Origin: Massilia sp. CFBP 13721
GTDB taxonomy: Bacteria; Pseudomonadota; Gammaproteobacteria; Burkholderiales; Burkholderiaceae_D
Direction: 5' to 3'
Assembly: GCF_014842025.1 (NCBI RefSeq)
Contig: NZ_JACYUY010000001.1
Span: 232,751-296,750 of the forward strand
Length of the DNA stretch: 64,000 nt
Under the pieces are notes generated by a model. That model saw only the letters and a list, made by a program, of their open reading frames with translations. It was not told where the DNA came from and searched no databases. Shown one piece after another: positions 34,617 through 43,210 of this stretch; the first letter of the stretch is position 1, and every line of letters begins with the position of its first letter. A program made the position numbers and the translations under genes.

Positions 34617-35591
34617 ATGAAAATCACCCTGATGCGCGCCGCCGCATGCCTGGCATTGTTTGGCAGCGCACTGGCGCATGCCCAGAACTACCCGACCAAG
34701 ACGATCACCATGATCGTTCCGTTCGCCGCCGGCGGCCCCACCGACACCGTCGCGCGCCTGGTGGCCCAGTCGATGGGCACCAAGCTCAAGCAGCAGATCA
34801 TCATCGAGAACGTCGGCGGCGCCGGCGGCACGATCGGCGCCGCGCGCGTCGCCAAGGCCGCTCCGGACGGCTACACCCTGTTCCTGCACCACATCGGCCA
34901 CTCGACCGCGCCCTCGCTCTACCGCAAGCTGAGCTATAACGCGCAGACCGACTTCGAGCCGATCGGACTGGTGACCGACGTGCCGATGATGATCGTCGCA
35001 CGCAAGGACTTCCCGGCGCGCGACATGAAGGAACTGCTGGCCTACGTCAAGGCGAACAAGGACAAGGTCACCTACGCCAACGCCGGCGTCGGCTCGGCCT
35101 CGCACCTGTGCGGCATGCTGTTCATGACGGCGATCGGCACCGACCTCACCACCGTGCCCTACAAGGGCACCGGCCCGGCGATGAACGACCTGCTCGGCGG
35201 CCAGGTGGACTTCATGTGCGACCAGACCACCAACACCACCAGCCAGGTCAAGAGCGGCAAGATCAAGGCCTACGGCGTGACCACCAAGGCGCGCCTGCCG
35301 TTCATGAAGGAACTGCCGACCCTGAACGAATCGGGCCTGCCGAACTTCGAGGTCGCGGTCTGGCACGGCCTGTACGCGCCGAAAGGCACGCCGAAACCGA
35401 TCGTCGACACCCTTGCCAGCGCCCTGCAGACGGCCCTGAAGGATCCGAACGTCAAGCAGCGTTTCGCCGACCTCGGCACCGAGCCGGTGGCGGAAAAACG
35501 CGCGACGCCGGAAGCGCTGCGCGCCCACGTCAAGTCCGAGATCGAGCGCTGGGCGCCGATCATCACCAAGGCCGGCGTCTACGCCGACTGA
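34617..35591 (+). CDS. tctC: Tripartite tricarboxylate transporter substrate-binding protein (TctC/Bug)
   Basis: This 324-residue periplasmic receptor of a TctCBA transporter has the signal peptide MKITLMRAAACLALFGSALA (cleavage near AHA-QN). Bug-family motifs include YPTKTITMIVPFAAGGPTD, VENVGGAGG-type IIENVGGAGGTIGAARVA, KAAPDGYTL and YANAGVGSASHLCGMLF. These proteins bind carboxylates through two clam-shell lobes; the ligand cannot be read from sequence. It is first in tctC-tctB-tctA. The 159-bp gap to tctB contains a strong hairpin, consistent with the receptor being made in excess of the membrane parts. Confidence 0.93.
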   Translation: MKITLMRAAACLALFGSALAHAQNYPTKTITMIVPFAAGGPTDTVARLVAQSMGTKLKQQIIIENVGGAGGTIGAARVAKAAPDGYTLFLHHIGHSTAPSLYRKLSYNAQTDFEPIGLVTDVPMMIVARKDFPARDMKELLAYVKANKDKVTYANAGVGSASHLCGMLFMTAIGTDLTTVPYKGTGPAMNDLLGGQVDFMCDQTTNTTSQVKSGKIKAYGVTTKARLPFMKELPTLNESGLPNFEVAVWHGLYAPKGTPKPIVDTLASALQTALKDPNVKQRFADLGTEPVAEKRATPEALRAHVKSEIERWAPIITKAGVYAD

Positions 35592-35608
35592 CCCGTAAAG
35601 AAGCAGGG

Positions 35609-35648
35609 GCGGACTGCCGCGCGGGATCACTTCCCGCGGCCGGTCCGC
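35609..35648 (+). other. Hairpin between tctC and tctB
   Basis: The sequence starting gcggac (35609) pairs with ggtccgc (ending 35648) through a GC-rich, slightly bulged stem with CGGGA/TCCCG next to the loop. No T-run follows directly. It probably stabilises the tctC message or causes partial termination; this is inference. Confidence 0.45.
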
Positions 35649-35750
35649 TGCGCGTACAGCGACGGGATGGAGACACCCCTGCCGCCGCGACGCCGAGCTC
35701 GACCGCATTCATCAAGTAACGCTTTTTTATAAGAAGCAAAGGAGCGCGCA

Positions 35751-36212
35751 GTGCCATCTTTCATCCGCCACCCCAAAGACTTTTGGACCGGCATCATCTT
35801 CCTGTTCTTCGGGCTGGCCGCCATCATCATCGGCCTCGACTACCCGATGGGCTCGGCCGGCCGCATGGGTCCGGCCTATTTCCCGGTCGTCCTCGGCGCC
35901 CTGCTGAGCCTGGTCGGCCTGGTCGGCGTGATCCGCTCCTTCGTGCGCAACGGCGAAGCGATCGGCAGGTTCCACATCAAGGAACTGGTGCTGGTGCTGG
36001 TCGCCGTGCTGCTGTTCGGCTTCCTGATGCGCAAAGCGGGCCTGGTGCCGGCCGTGCTGGTGCTGGTGCTGATGGCCGCGTACGCCAGTCCCAAGTTCAC
36101 CTGGAAAGCCAACATCGTGCTGGCCGTTGGCCTGGCCGCGTTCGCCGTGCTCATGTTCGTCAAGCTGCTCGGCTTGCCGATGCCCATCCTCGGCCCCTGG
36201 TTCGGTAATTAA
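35751..36212 (+). CDS. tctB: Tripartite tricarboxylate transporter small membrane subunit
   Basis: This 153-residue TctB protein has four membrane helices (about residues 10-30, 40-62, 78-95 and 100-140) and the family opening FWTGIIFLFFGLAAI followed by GRMGPAYFPVVLG. It pairs with TctA in the membrane. The start is a GTG at 35751 with AAAGGAG 6-10 nt upstream. It is followed 9 nt later by tctA. Confidence 0.92.
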   Translation: MPSFIRHPKDFWTGIIFLFFGLAAIIIGLDYPMGSAGRMGPAYFPVVLGALLSLVGLVGVIRSFVRNGEAIGRFHIKELVLVLVAVLLFGFLMRKAGLVPAVLVLVLMAAYASPKFTWKANIVLAVGLAAFAVLMFVKLLGLPMPILGPWFGN

Positions 36213-36221
36213 GAAGACATC

Positions 36222-37727
36222 ATGGAAATCTTTGCTAATCTCGGGCTGGGTCTCGAAACCGCCTTTACCCTCACCAACCTCGCCTACTGCCTGATCGGCG
36301 TGTTCGTCGGCACTGCCGTCGGCGTGCTGCCGGGCCTGGGTCCGGTCGCCACCATCGCGATGCTGCTGCCGGCCACCTTCGGCCTGCCGCCGGTGTCGGC
36401 ACTCATCATGCTCTCGGGCATTTACTACGGCGCCCAGTACGGGGGCTCGACCACCGCCATCCTGGTCAACCTGCCCGGGGAATCGTCCTCGGTCGTGACC
36501 GCCATCGACGGCTACCAGATGGCCCGCAATGGCCAGGCCGGCAAGGCGCTGGCCACGGCCGCAATCGGTTCCTTCTTCGCCGGTTCGGTCGCCACCGTGC
36601 TGCTGGCCCTGTTCGCGCCGCCGCTGGCCGAACTGGCGCTGAAATTCGGCCCGGCCGAGTATTTCTCGCTGATGGTGCTGGGCCTGGTGGCGTCGGTCGT
36701 GCTGGCCAGCGGTTCGCTCCTGAACGCGATCGGCATGGTCATCCTCGGCCTGCTGTTCGGCCTGATCGGTACCGACGTCAACTCGGGCCTGGCGCGCTAC
36801 ACCTTCGACCTGCCGGAACTGGCCGACGGCGTCAACTTCGTGATCGTGGCGATGGGCATGTTCGGTATCGGCGAGATCATCCGCAACCTCGAGCACGACG
36901 AATCGCGCTCGGTGATGATGAAGAAGGTGCAGGGCCTGATGCTGACCAAGGACGACTTCAAGCGCATCATCGCGCCGGTCCTGCGCGGCACCGTGCTCGG
37001 CTCGGCCCTCGGTATCCTGCCGGGCGGCGGCGCCATGCTCGCCTCGTTCGCGTCGTACTCGATCGAAAAGAAGATCTCGAAGAACTCGGCCAATTTCGGC
37101 AAGGGTGCGATCGAGGGCGTGGCGGCGCCGGAATCGGCCAACAACGCCGGCGCCCAGACCTCGTTCATCCCGATGCTGACCCTCGGCATTCCGTCGAACC
37201 CGGTGATGGCGCTGATGATCGGCGCGATGATCATCCAGGGCATCCAGCCGGGTCCGGCCGTGATGACCGAGCAGCCTGCGCTGTTCTGGGGCCTGATCGT
37301 GTCGATGTGGTTCGGCAACCTGTTCCTGGTGGTGCTGAACCTGCCGATGATCGGCCTCTGGGTCAAGATGATCATGGTGCCTTACCACCGCCTGTATCCG
37401 GCGATCCTGATGTTCTGCGCGATCGGCGTCTTCAGCCTGAACAACAACGAGTTCGACGTCTACCTGATGGCGATCTTCGGCCTGTTCGGCTACATCTGCG
37501 CAAAACTGGGCGCCGAGCCGGCGCCGATGCTGCTGGGCTTCATCATCGGTCCGATGATGGAAGAGTACCTGCGCCGCGCGCTGCTGCTCTCGCACAGCGA
37601 TCCGCTGGTGTTCGTCCAGCGCCCGATCAGCGCCGTCATGCTCGGCCTGGCCGCGCTGGCCATGGCGGTGGTGCTGTCGCCGTCGCTGCGCAAGAAGCGC
37701 GAGGAAGCCTTCCACGAGGAAGACTGA
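36222..37727 (+). CDS. tctA: Tripartite tricarboxylate transporter large membrane subunit
   Basis: This 501-residue TctA permease has about 12 membrane segments. Family hallmarks are GTAVGVLPGLGPVATIAMLL, SGIYYGAQYGGSTTAILVN, LPGESSSVVTAIDGYQMAR, GILPGGGAMLASFASYSIEK and the repeated LGIPSNPVMALMIGAMIIQG. The two pseudo-repeated PG-rich motifs form the transport core in this family. It ends the operon, and a terminator follows at 37766. Transport is expected to be cation-driven and to depend on the periplasmic TctC. The carboxylate is not known. Confidence 0.94.
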   Translation: MEIFANLGLGLETAFTLTNLAYCLIGVFVGTAVGVLPGLGPVATIAMLLPATFGLPPVSALIMLSGIYYGAQYGGSTTAILVNLPGESSSVVTAIDGYQMARNGQAGKALATAAIGSFFAGSVATVLLALFAPPLAELALKFGPAEYFSLMVLGLVASVVLASGSLLNAIGMVILGLLFGLIGTDVNSGLARYTFDLPELADGVNFVIVAMGMFGIGEIIRNLEHDESRSVMMKKVQGLMLTKDDFKRIIAPVLRGTVLGSALGILPGGGAMLASFASYSIEKKISKNSANFGKGAIEGVAAPESANNAGAQTSFIPMLTLGIPSNPVMALMIGAMIIQGIQPGPAVMTEQPALFWGLIVSMWFGNLFLVVLNLPMIGLWVKMIMVPYHRLYPAILMFCAIGVFSLNNNEFDVYLMAIFGLFGYICAKLGAEPAPMLLGFIIGPMMEEYLRRALLLSHSDPLVFVQRPISAVMLGLAALAMAVVLSPSLRKKREEAFHEED

Positions 37728-37765
37728 TTCCGACCCGCGGGGCTACTCGCCCCGCATCCAAGCCG

Positions 37766-37805
37766 ACGGGCAGCCGCATCTTATGTGGCTGCCCGTTGTT
37801 TTTTT
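37766..37805 (+). terminator. Rho-independent terminator of tctCBA
   Basis: A 13-position stem, acgggcagccgca (37766-37778) with tgtggctgcccgt (37784-37796) and one G-T pair, is followed by TGTTTTTTTTG. A second, smaller CGGGGC/GCCCCG hairpin precedes it. Confidence 0.85.
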
Positions 37806-37933
37806 GTACATTCGGCGAAGATGAGCGCGCCTGCCCCTGTCATTGCTGCGCGTAATCGTGGATGATCTCTATCATCTTGAACAACTATTCCTGTGCGAAA
37901 TTGCACAAAGCCTTCGCAGGCGGCATTAAGTCG

Positions 37934-37962
37934 TTGACAATATTGATCCAAGAAAATACAGT
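37934..37962 (+). promoter_or_regulatory. Candidate porin promoter
   Basis: A consensus -35 TTGACA (37934-37939), 17 bp and TACAGT (37957-37962) lie in an AT-rich stretch about 110 nt before the porin ATG. The remaining part of the 347-bp gap 37728-38074 holds only the terminator and leader. The in-frame extension from 37973 is judged untranslated leader. Confidence 0.5.
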
Positions 37963-38074
37963 TTCATTATAGATGGCACAGTTCCACCAAGAGAAACGCC
38001 GCCGCTATACCCTGCAGCATTGCCATCCGGCCTCGTCGGGGCCGGAGCACACCGAAAACCAGGAGACCGCACTA

Positions 38075-39196
38075 ATGAAGAAGACCATCCTTGCAATGGC
38101 CGCGCTCGCCGCTTGCATGTCGACCGCTTCGGCGCAGACCAGCGTCACCATCTACGGCATCGTCGATGCCGGCGTCACCCACGTCACCAACGACGGCACG
38201 ACGGGCGACCGCACCACCGTCGAAGCCGGCCAGATGCAGGTCTCGCGCTGGGGCTTCAAGGGTACCGAAGACCTGGGCGGCGGCCTCAAGGCCCGCTTCA
38301 CCCTCGAGGGCACCCTGCTGAACGATACTGGCGCCGCCGGCGTCAACTCGGGCACGCCGCCGACCACCTCGCTGTTCGACCGCGAAGCCACCGTTGGCCT
38401 GACCGGCGCCTTCGGCTCGATCGACATCGGCCGCCAGAACATCCTCGGTATCGGTTCGGTCGGCCTGGCCGACCCGATGGGCCTGGCATTCGCGGCCACC
38501 AGCCCGAACGTGCTGTTCGGCGCGATGAACTTCGGCGCGGTCTATGGCACCTTCGGCGCCAACGGCGCCGGCAACAGCGCCCTGCGCCAGACCAATTCGA
38601 TCAAGTACGTGTCGCCGACCTTCGCCGGCTTCGGCGTCGGCCTGATGCGCGCCTTCGGCGAGCAGGGCGAGGGCATCCAGCGCAGCTCCTACCAGGGCGC
38701 CTCGCTGTTCTACAACGCCGGCCCGTTCGGCGCCGCCGGCGCCTACGCGCGCATGAAGAACAACCTGGATAGCGACCTGCTGACTTCCTACGGCGTCGGC
38801 GCCAAGTACAGCATGCCGGCGGCCGTGATCAAGGGCACCTACATCCGCAACGAAGTCGACAGCACCAACCGCACGATTGCCGTGCTCGGCGTCGGCGTCG
38901 ACGTGCCGGTGGCCCCTGCCCTGACCCTGACCGGCGCGGTCTACCACACCAAGCGCTACGGCGACCGCCTCAACGAAGATTCGCAGCAGTACCACCTGAT
39001 CGCGCGCTATGCGCTGAGCAAGCGCACCACGTTCTACACCGCGTACAGCCGCGCCAACACCAGCAACGTGGTCGACCTGGCCTCGGGCACGGCGGCGGGC
39101 TTCGGCGCCGGCATCATCAACCTGGCGCAGGGCATCGTCACCCCGGGCAGCGACTCGGCCAACCGCGCCACGGCCGGCATCATGCACATGTTCTGA
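38075..39196 (+). CDS. Gram-negative porin (general, 16-strand type)
   Basis: This 373-residue trimeric outer-membrane porin of the burkholderial type has the signal peptide MKKTILAMAALAACMSTASA, then the family start QTSVTIYGIVDAGVTHV, the SRWGFKGTEDLGGGLKARF strand pair, and the FDREATVGLTGAFGSIDIGRQ segment around loop 3. It ends GIMHMF with the C-terminal phenylalanine needed for BAM recognition. The ATG follows AGGAGACC. It is transcribed alone, with its own promoter and terminator. Ion preference cannot be judged. Confidence 0.92.
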   Translation: MKKTILAMAALAACMSTASAQTSVTIYGIVDAGVTHVTNDGTTGDRTTVEAGQMQVSRWGFKGTEDLGGGLKARFTLEGTLLNDTGAAGVNSGTPPTTSLFDREATVGLTGAFGSIDIGRQNILGIGSVGLADPMGLAFAATSPNVLFGAMNFGAVYGTFGANGAGNSALRQTNSIKYVSPTFAGFGVGLMRAFGEQGEGIQRSSYQGASLFYNAGPFGAAGAYARMKNNLDSDLLTSYGVGAKYSMPAAVIKGTYIRNEVDSTNRTIAVLGVGVDVPVAPALTLTGAVYHTKRYGDRLNEDSQQYHLIARYALSKRTTFYTAYSRANTSNVVDLASGTAAGFGAGIINLAQGIVTPGSDSANRATAGIMHMF

Positions 39197-39246
39197 TGAC
39201 GGGCTCCGGCCCGCATCAGGTACGATGCGGGTAAGATGCAGCACGC

Positions 39247-39276
39247 ACGGCGGCCTTCGGGCCGCCGTATCTTTTT
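39247..39276 (+). terminator. Rho-independent terminator of the porin gene
   Basis: A 9-bp stem acggcggcc (39247-39255) and ggccgccgt (39260-39268) with a TTCG loop is followed by ATCTTTTTC. It directly precedes the thioesterase gene. Confidence 0.85.
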
Positions 39277-39293
39277 CAGCAACACGAGTGAAC

Positions 39294-39749
39294 ATGACAC
39301 CACAACAGAACGGCGGCAGTGTGCCGCAAGGATTCGAACGCCTCAAGCGGGGCGGCCCCTACATGGCCAGCCTGGGCGACCTGTACTGCCGGCGCGACGG
39401 CGAGGCGATCACGATCGCCATGCAGATGACTGAACGCCATGCCAACATGCGCGGCATCGTCCACGGCGGCATGCTGGCCAGCCTGGCCGATTCCGCCCTC
39501 GGCCTGGGCTTGCAGATGTCCTGCGAAGGGCGCAACTCGTTCGTGACGGTCAACCTCGGCACCGACTTCCTCGACGCCGCCCGGCCCGGCGACTGGCTCG
39601 AAGCCCGGGTGCGCATCGGCCGCATCGGCGCGCGCGTCGCTTTTGCCGAATGCGACCTGGTGGTGGGCGAGCGGCGCATCCTGCGCGCGAGCGGCGTGTT
39701 CGCGGTGATGAAGGCCCTGACGGCAACCCAGCTCGACGCCGGATATTAG
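39294..39749 (+). CDS. PaaI-type hotdog-fold thioesterase
   Basis: This 151-residue hotdog-fold acyl-CoA thioesterase has the characteristic ANMRGIVHGGMLASLADSAL segment with the catalytic Asp in the central helix, and TVNLGTDFLDAARPGDWLEA following. It would hydrolyse acyl- or phenylacetyl-like CoA esters in the cytoplasm. The ATG at 39294 follows GAGTGA. The gene sits between the porin terminator and the GGDEF/EAL gene, about 100 bp from the latter, without a clear functional partner. Confidence 0.85.
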   Translation: MTPQQNGGSVPQGFERLKRGGPYMASLGDLYCRRDGEAITIAMQMTERHANMRGIVHGGMLASLADSALGLGLQMSCEGRNSFVTVNLGTDFLDAARPGDWLEARVRIGRIGARVAFAECDLVVGERRILRASGVFAVMKALTATQLDAGY

Positions 39750-39851
39750 CAGCACGAAACAACACCACGCATCTTCTGTGGACGCAATGCGCTGCGCCAG
39801 GCGGAAATGTCGTGACAGTTACGTCTAGGCAATTTATCATTCTCAGTTCCA

Positions 39852-42173
39852 ATGAACCGAGTACCGCCGCGCTCTCGTGGCGTACATTGCAACCGACGCA
39901 TGGTCACTGTCAACGATTTCGCCGGCTGGCGCGAGCGCATTTTTTCTTCCCTGCTGGTCGTCGTCCTGATCGGCGGCACCGCCTCGACGCTCACGATCAT
40001 CCCTTTCCTGCTCCAGGTGGGGATGTGGCCGGTGGTGCTTGCCGACACCGTCGCCCTGCTCTGGATCTTCGCGATCTGGCGCCTGCAACGCCTGTCGTAC
40101 GAAGCGCGGGTGTTTCACTTCCTGGCGGTGATCTACCTGCTCGGAATCGTGCTGATGCTGTTCGTCGGGCCGGCCAGCCTGAGCTACCTGCTGGGGCCGC
40201 CGCTGATCGCGGCCATCCTGCTGAGCTTGCGTCCGGCCCTGCTGGCGCTGGCGCTCGGCGCCGTCTCGCTGGTCGCGCTCGGCACGGTCGGCCACGTCGG
40301 CCTGAACGTGCCCGGCTGGGAGCATGAACCCTTCAAATCCTCGGTGGTCGCGGCACTGAACTACGCCACCATCGGCCTGATGCTGACGATCACCTGTACC
40401 ACCCTCCTCAAGGGACTGGCACGCTCGCTGGGAGAACTGGAGCTGACTTCGGCGGCGGTGTCGCGCCTGAACGACATGGTGCTGATCACGCGGGCCAGCG
40501 GCAATCCGGGTCCGCATGCGGGTACAAGTTCGGGCACAAGTTCGGGCACATTCCAGCCAATCACCTTCGTCAACGACGCCTTCCTGCGCCGCACCGGCTA
40601 CGCCCGCGACCAGGTGGTCGGGCGCAGCCTGCACCTGCTGCGCGGGCCGGACACCGATCCGGCGGTACTGGCGCGCATTCTCGCGGCGATGGGCGCCGGC
40701 CAACCCTGCAATGCCGAACTGATGATCTATACGGGCGACGGCGACGCCTTCTGGGTCGAGCTCGAGGCGGTGCCGTTCGCGCACGCCGGCGAGCAAGCCA
40801 GCCACTGGGTGGTCGTCGGCCGCGACATCACCGAACGGCGCACGGCGGCTGACGCGATCCACCGCCTCGCCTTCTACGACGTCCTGACCGGACTGCCGAA
40901 CCGGCGTTACTTCATGGAGCGACTCGACACCGTCCTCGCCGCCGCCAGGAGTGGAGGCGCGCCCGGCGCCGTGCTCTACCTCGACCTCGACAACTTCAAG
41001 AACGTCAACGATGCGCGCGGCCATGCGGTGGGCGACGCCCTGCTCGGGCATGCCGCGGCGCGCCTGGCGCAGGCAGTGCGCCCGGGCGACACCGTGGCGC
41101 GCATCGGCGGCGACGAATTCGTGGTCCTGCTCGAGGGACTCGACCTCGACAGCGCCGGCGCCACCCGCCGCGCACTGGACGTGGCCGGCCGGGTCAGCCG
41201 CGCGCTGGCCGCGCCGCTCGACCTGGAAGGCCAGCCCTGCCTGGTCACGGCCAGCATCGGCGTCGCCCTGCCACCCCATCCGGGAGCGAGCGCGCCCGAC
41301 CTGCTGCGCGCCGCCGACACCGCGATGTACCACGCCAAGGCGGCCGGACGCAACGGCGTCGTCCTGTACGAAAGCGCCATGCTGGCCGAGGCCCAGCACA
41401 AGCTGATGCTCGAGCGCGACCTGGCGCAGGCGCTGGAACGCGGCGAACTGGCGATGCACCTGCAGTTGCAGGTCGACCGCGACGGCGCGCCGGTCGGCGC
41501 CGAGCTCCTGATGCGCTGGCAGCGCGCGGACGGCAGCTGGGTGCGGCCCGACGTGTTCATCCCGGTGGCGGAATCGAGCGGCATGATCGTCGCGCTCGGC
41601 ACCTGGGCGCTGCGCCAGGCCTGCGCCGCCTCGCTCGCCCTGGAGCGCGCCGGCCACCCGCTGCCGCTGTCGATCAACGTCAGTCCGCTGCAGTTCCGCC
41701 AGCCCGACTTCGTGCGCCAAGTGAGCGCCATCCTGGCGGAAACCGGCGCCGCGCCGCAGCAGTTCATCTTCGAAGTCACCGAAGGCCTGCTGATCGAAGA
41801 CATCGGCCAGACCATCGCGCGCATGCACGAACTGGCCGGCCTGGGCGTGCGCTTCTCGATCGACGACTTCGGCACCGGCTACTCGAACCTGGCCTACCTC
41901 AGCAAGATGCCGCTGCACGAACTCAAGATCGACAAGGGCTTCATGGACAATACCCCTGGCGACCGCAACGATACCGCGATCGTGCAGTCGATCCTGTCGA
42001 TGGCCGGCCACCTGGGATTGCGCGTGGTGGCCGAAGGCATCGAAACCCAGGCGCAGGCGCGCTACCTGGCCGAGCACGGCGACGCCTGCATGCAGGGCTT
42101 CCTGTACCACCGCCCGGTGCCGCTGGCGCAGCTGGTCGCGCAACTGGATGCCGGGCGCATGGCCTCCGCCTGA
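39852..42173 (+). CDS. MASE-like membrane PAS-GGDEF-EAL protein
   Basis: This 773-residue cyclic di-GMP enzyme has an N-terminal membrane part of about six helices (residues about 28-190), a PAS domain (about 205-330), GGDEF (about 340-500) and EAL (about 515-770). The GGDEF motif is intact (RIGGDEF, 419-423), so it may make c-di-GMP. The EAL signature is ELLMR (Glu551), which keeps the ExLxR metal residue, and EVTEGLL and DDFGTGYSNLAYL are present. A TSSG repeat encoded by 12-bp tandem copies near 40521 lies at the PAS entrance. The start is uncertain: ATG 39852 or the ATG at 39900 (MVTVNDF). Confidence 0.9.
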   Translation: MNRVPPRSRGVHCNRRMVTVNDFAGWRERIFSSLLVVVLIGGTASTLTIIPFLLQVGMWPVVLADTVALLWIFAIWRLQRLSYEARVFHFLAVIYLLGIVLMLFVGPASLSYLLGPPLIAAILLSLRPALLALALGAVSLVALGTVGHVGLNVPGWEHEPFKSSVVAALNYATIGLMLTITCTTLLKGLARSLGELELTSAAVSRLNDMVLITRASGNPGPHAGTSSGTSSGTFQPITFVNDAFLRRTGYARDQVVGRSLHLLRGPDTDPAVLARILAAMGAGQPCNAELMIYTGDGDAFWVELEAVPFAHAGEQASHWVVVGRDITERRTAADAIHRLAFYDVLTGLPNRRYFMERLDTVLAAARSGGAPGAVLYLDLDNFKNVNDARGHAVGDALLGHAAARLAQAVRPGDTVARIGGDEFVVLLEGLDLDSAGATRRALDVAGRVSRALAAPLDLEGQPCLVTASIGVALPPHPGASAPDLLRAADTAMYHAKAAGRNGVVLYESAMLAEAQHKLMLERDLAQALERGELAMHLQLQVDRDGAPVGAELLMRWQRADGSWVRPDVFIPVAESSGMIVALGTWALRQACAASLALERAGHPLPLSINVSPLQFRQPDFVRQVSAILAETGAAPQQFIFEVTEGLLIEDIGQTIARMHELAGLGVRFSIDDFGTGYSNLAYLSKMPLHELKIDKGFMDNTPGDRNDTAIVQSILSMAGHLGLRVVAEGIETQAQARYLAEHGDACMQGFLYHRPVPLAQLVAQLDAGRMASA

Positions 42174-42327
42174 GATGGATTGAGACGTTTGGTAACGATT
42201 CTTACAGGGACGGCACTGGATACGGGAGCGGGTTTCATTTGTAATGACGCGCTGGCCCACTTCCTCGACGACCACGCCATGAAAAACCGTTCGCCCATGA
42301 CCACATTGAAATCTCGGGACCCTTCCG

Positions 42328-42528
42328 GTGCCCGATAGCCCATCCTATGACGCCGGGCAGCGCTATGCCCGGTGCGACGGGCGGATGTCGACGCTGGTCT
42401 ACCGCGCGCAGCTCATCCGCGCCGTCTTCGGAGAGAGCGCCGCCAGGATCTTCATGCGTGTCATGCGGGTGGATGCCGCGGTCGCGCGGCGCGTGCTGGC
42501 GGCGCCGCTGGCGAGGCTCCGGCGCTAG
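42328..42528 (+). CDS. Small hypothetical protein
   Basis: A 66-residue frame starts at GTG 42328 (VPDSPSYDAGQRYARCDGRM), with an alternative ATG at 42385. It is basic, partly helical, and ends LAAPLARLRR. The codon pattern looks coding and the sense is consistent with small proteins of this group of bacteria, but I cannot name a family. It lies in the 426-bp gap between the GGDEF/EAL gene and the next gene. No strong ribosome binding site is seen, so it may be spurious. Confidence 0.4.
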   Translation: MPDSPSYDAGQRYARCDGRMSTLVYRAQLIRAVFGESAARIFMRVMRVDAAVARRVLAAPLARLRR

Positions 42529-42599
42529 GGTCAGGACTACCGCGCGATCGGCCAGGGCATGACGACCGGCCGGCTATAGCGTAACGGCCGTAGATGCGC

Positions 42600-43079
42600 T
42601 CAGCGACCGGGCGTCCAATCGGAAACCAGCCACGTTAACAGGAAGCTCCCAATCCATGCCATGATGAACAGGACGGGGGTTCCGACGGCGACGAGCTGGC
42701 CTACCGCCGTCGTCCCCGGCGTCACCCCCAGGAAGGGCGAATTGTTGCGCAAGGCATATTGGGCGCGGCAAGCCGCGAAAATGCCCGCCATGGACATGGT
42801 CGCGCTTCCGATGCCGATCACGGCCAAAAAATGCGTCAGCATCAACAGCACATCGATGTAATGCGCGGCATTGGCGACGGGGGGATCCGCGAAACTGTAT
42901 CTCACCTCTGCAATTCGATACAGCAGGAATCCGTAGGCAGTGCCGAGCACTGCCTGCGTGGTCAGGAGCCAGGTCGTCCGCTGATTGACCAGTTCGTCTT
43001 CTTGCCACCAGCGTTCGTGCGCATGCTTTTCGATTTCAAGCTTGAGCAATTGCTTCTCATGATCGGTAGCGTCAGCCAT
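42600..43079 (-). CDS. Hypothetical small membrane protein
   Basis: This 159-residue protein belongs to no family I recognise. A charged N-terminal helix (MADATDHEKQLLKLEIEKHA) precedes three or four hydrophobic segments: about 32-56 (TTWLLTTQAVLGTAYGFLLY), 70-103 and 122-152. It starts at the ATG 43079 with GGTGGAGGAC upstream. GC content at its 5' end is lower than in neighbouring genes. It lies between the small frame at 42328 and the IclR gene, transcribed in the same direction as the latter but 131 nt away. Function unknown. Confidence 0.65.
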   Translation of the reverse strand: MADATDHEKQLLKLEIEKHAHERWWQEDELVNQRTTWLLTTQAVLGTAYGFLLYRIAEVRYSFADPPVANAAHYIDVLLMLTHFLAVIGIGSATMSMAGIFAACRAQYALRNNSPFLGVTPGTTAVGQLVAVGTPVLFIMAWIGSFLLTWLVSDWTPGR

Positions 43080-43210
43080 GGCATGTCCTCCACCGTCCTT
43101 GTCGTCGGAGCTTCCCCTCTTGGACACCAAAATGACGAGAACGTTTTGCAGGATGAGGCAAGCCGGCCCGCGAAAGGAGTCATGGTCACCCGAACGCCTG
43201 CGACGCCATC

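Noticed and set aside
37973..38074. N-terminal extension of the porin from ATG 37973
   Set aside because: The extension is charged and would bury the signal peptide, while the ATG at 38075 has an AGGAG and a normal signal sequence.
39843..42275. 810-residue antisense open frame over the second GGDEF/EAL gene
   Set aside because: It is a shadow frame of high-GC DNA; no recognisable domain, and the sense strand carries RIGGDEF and DDFGTG motifs.
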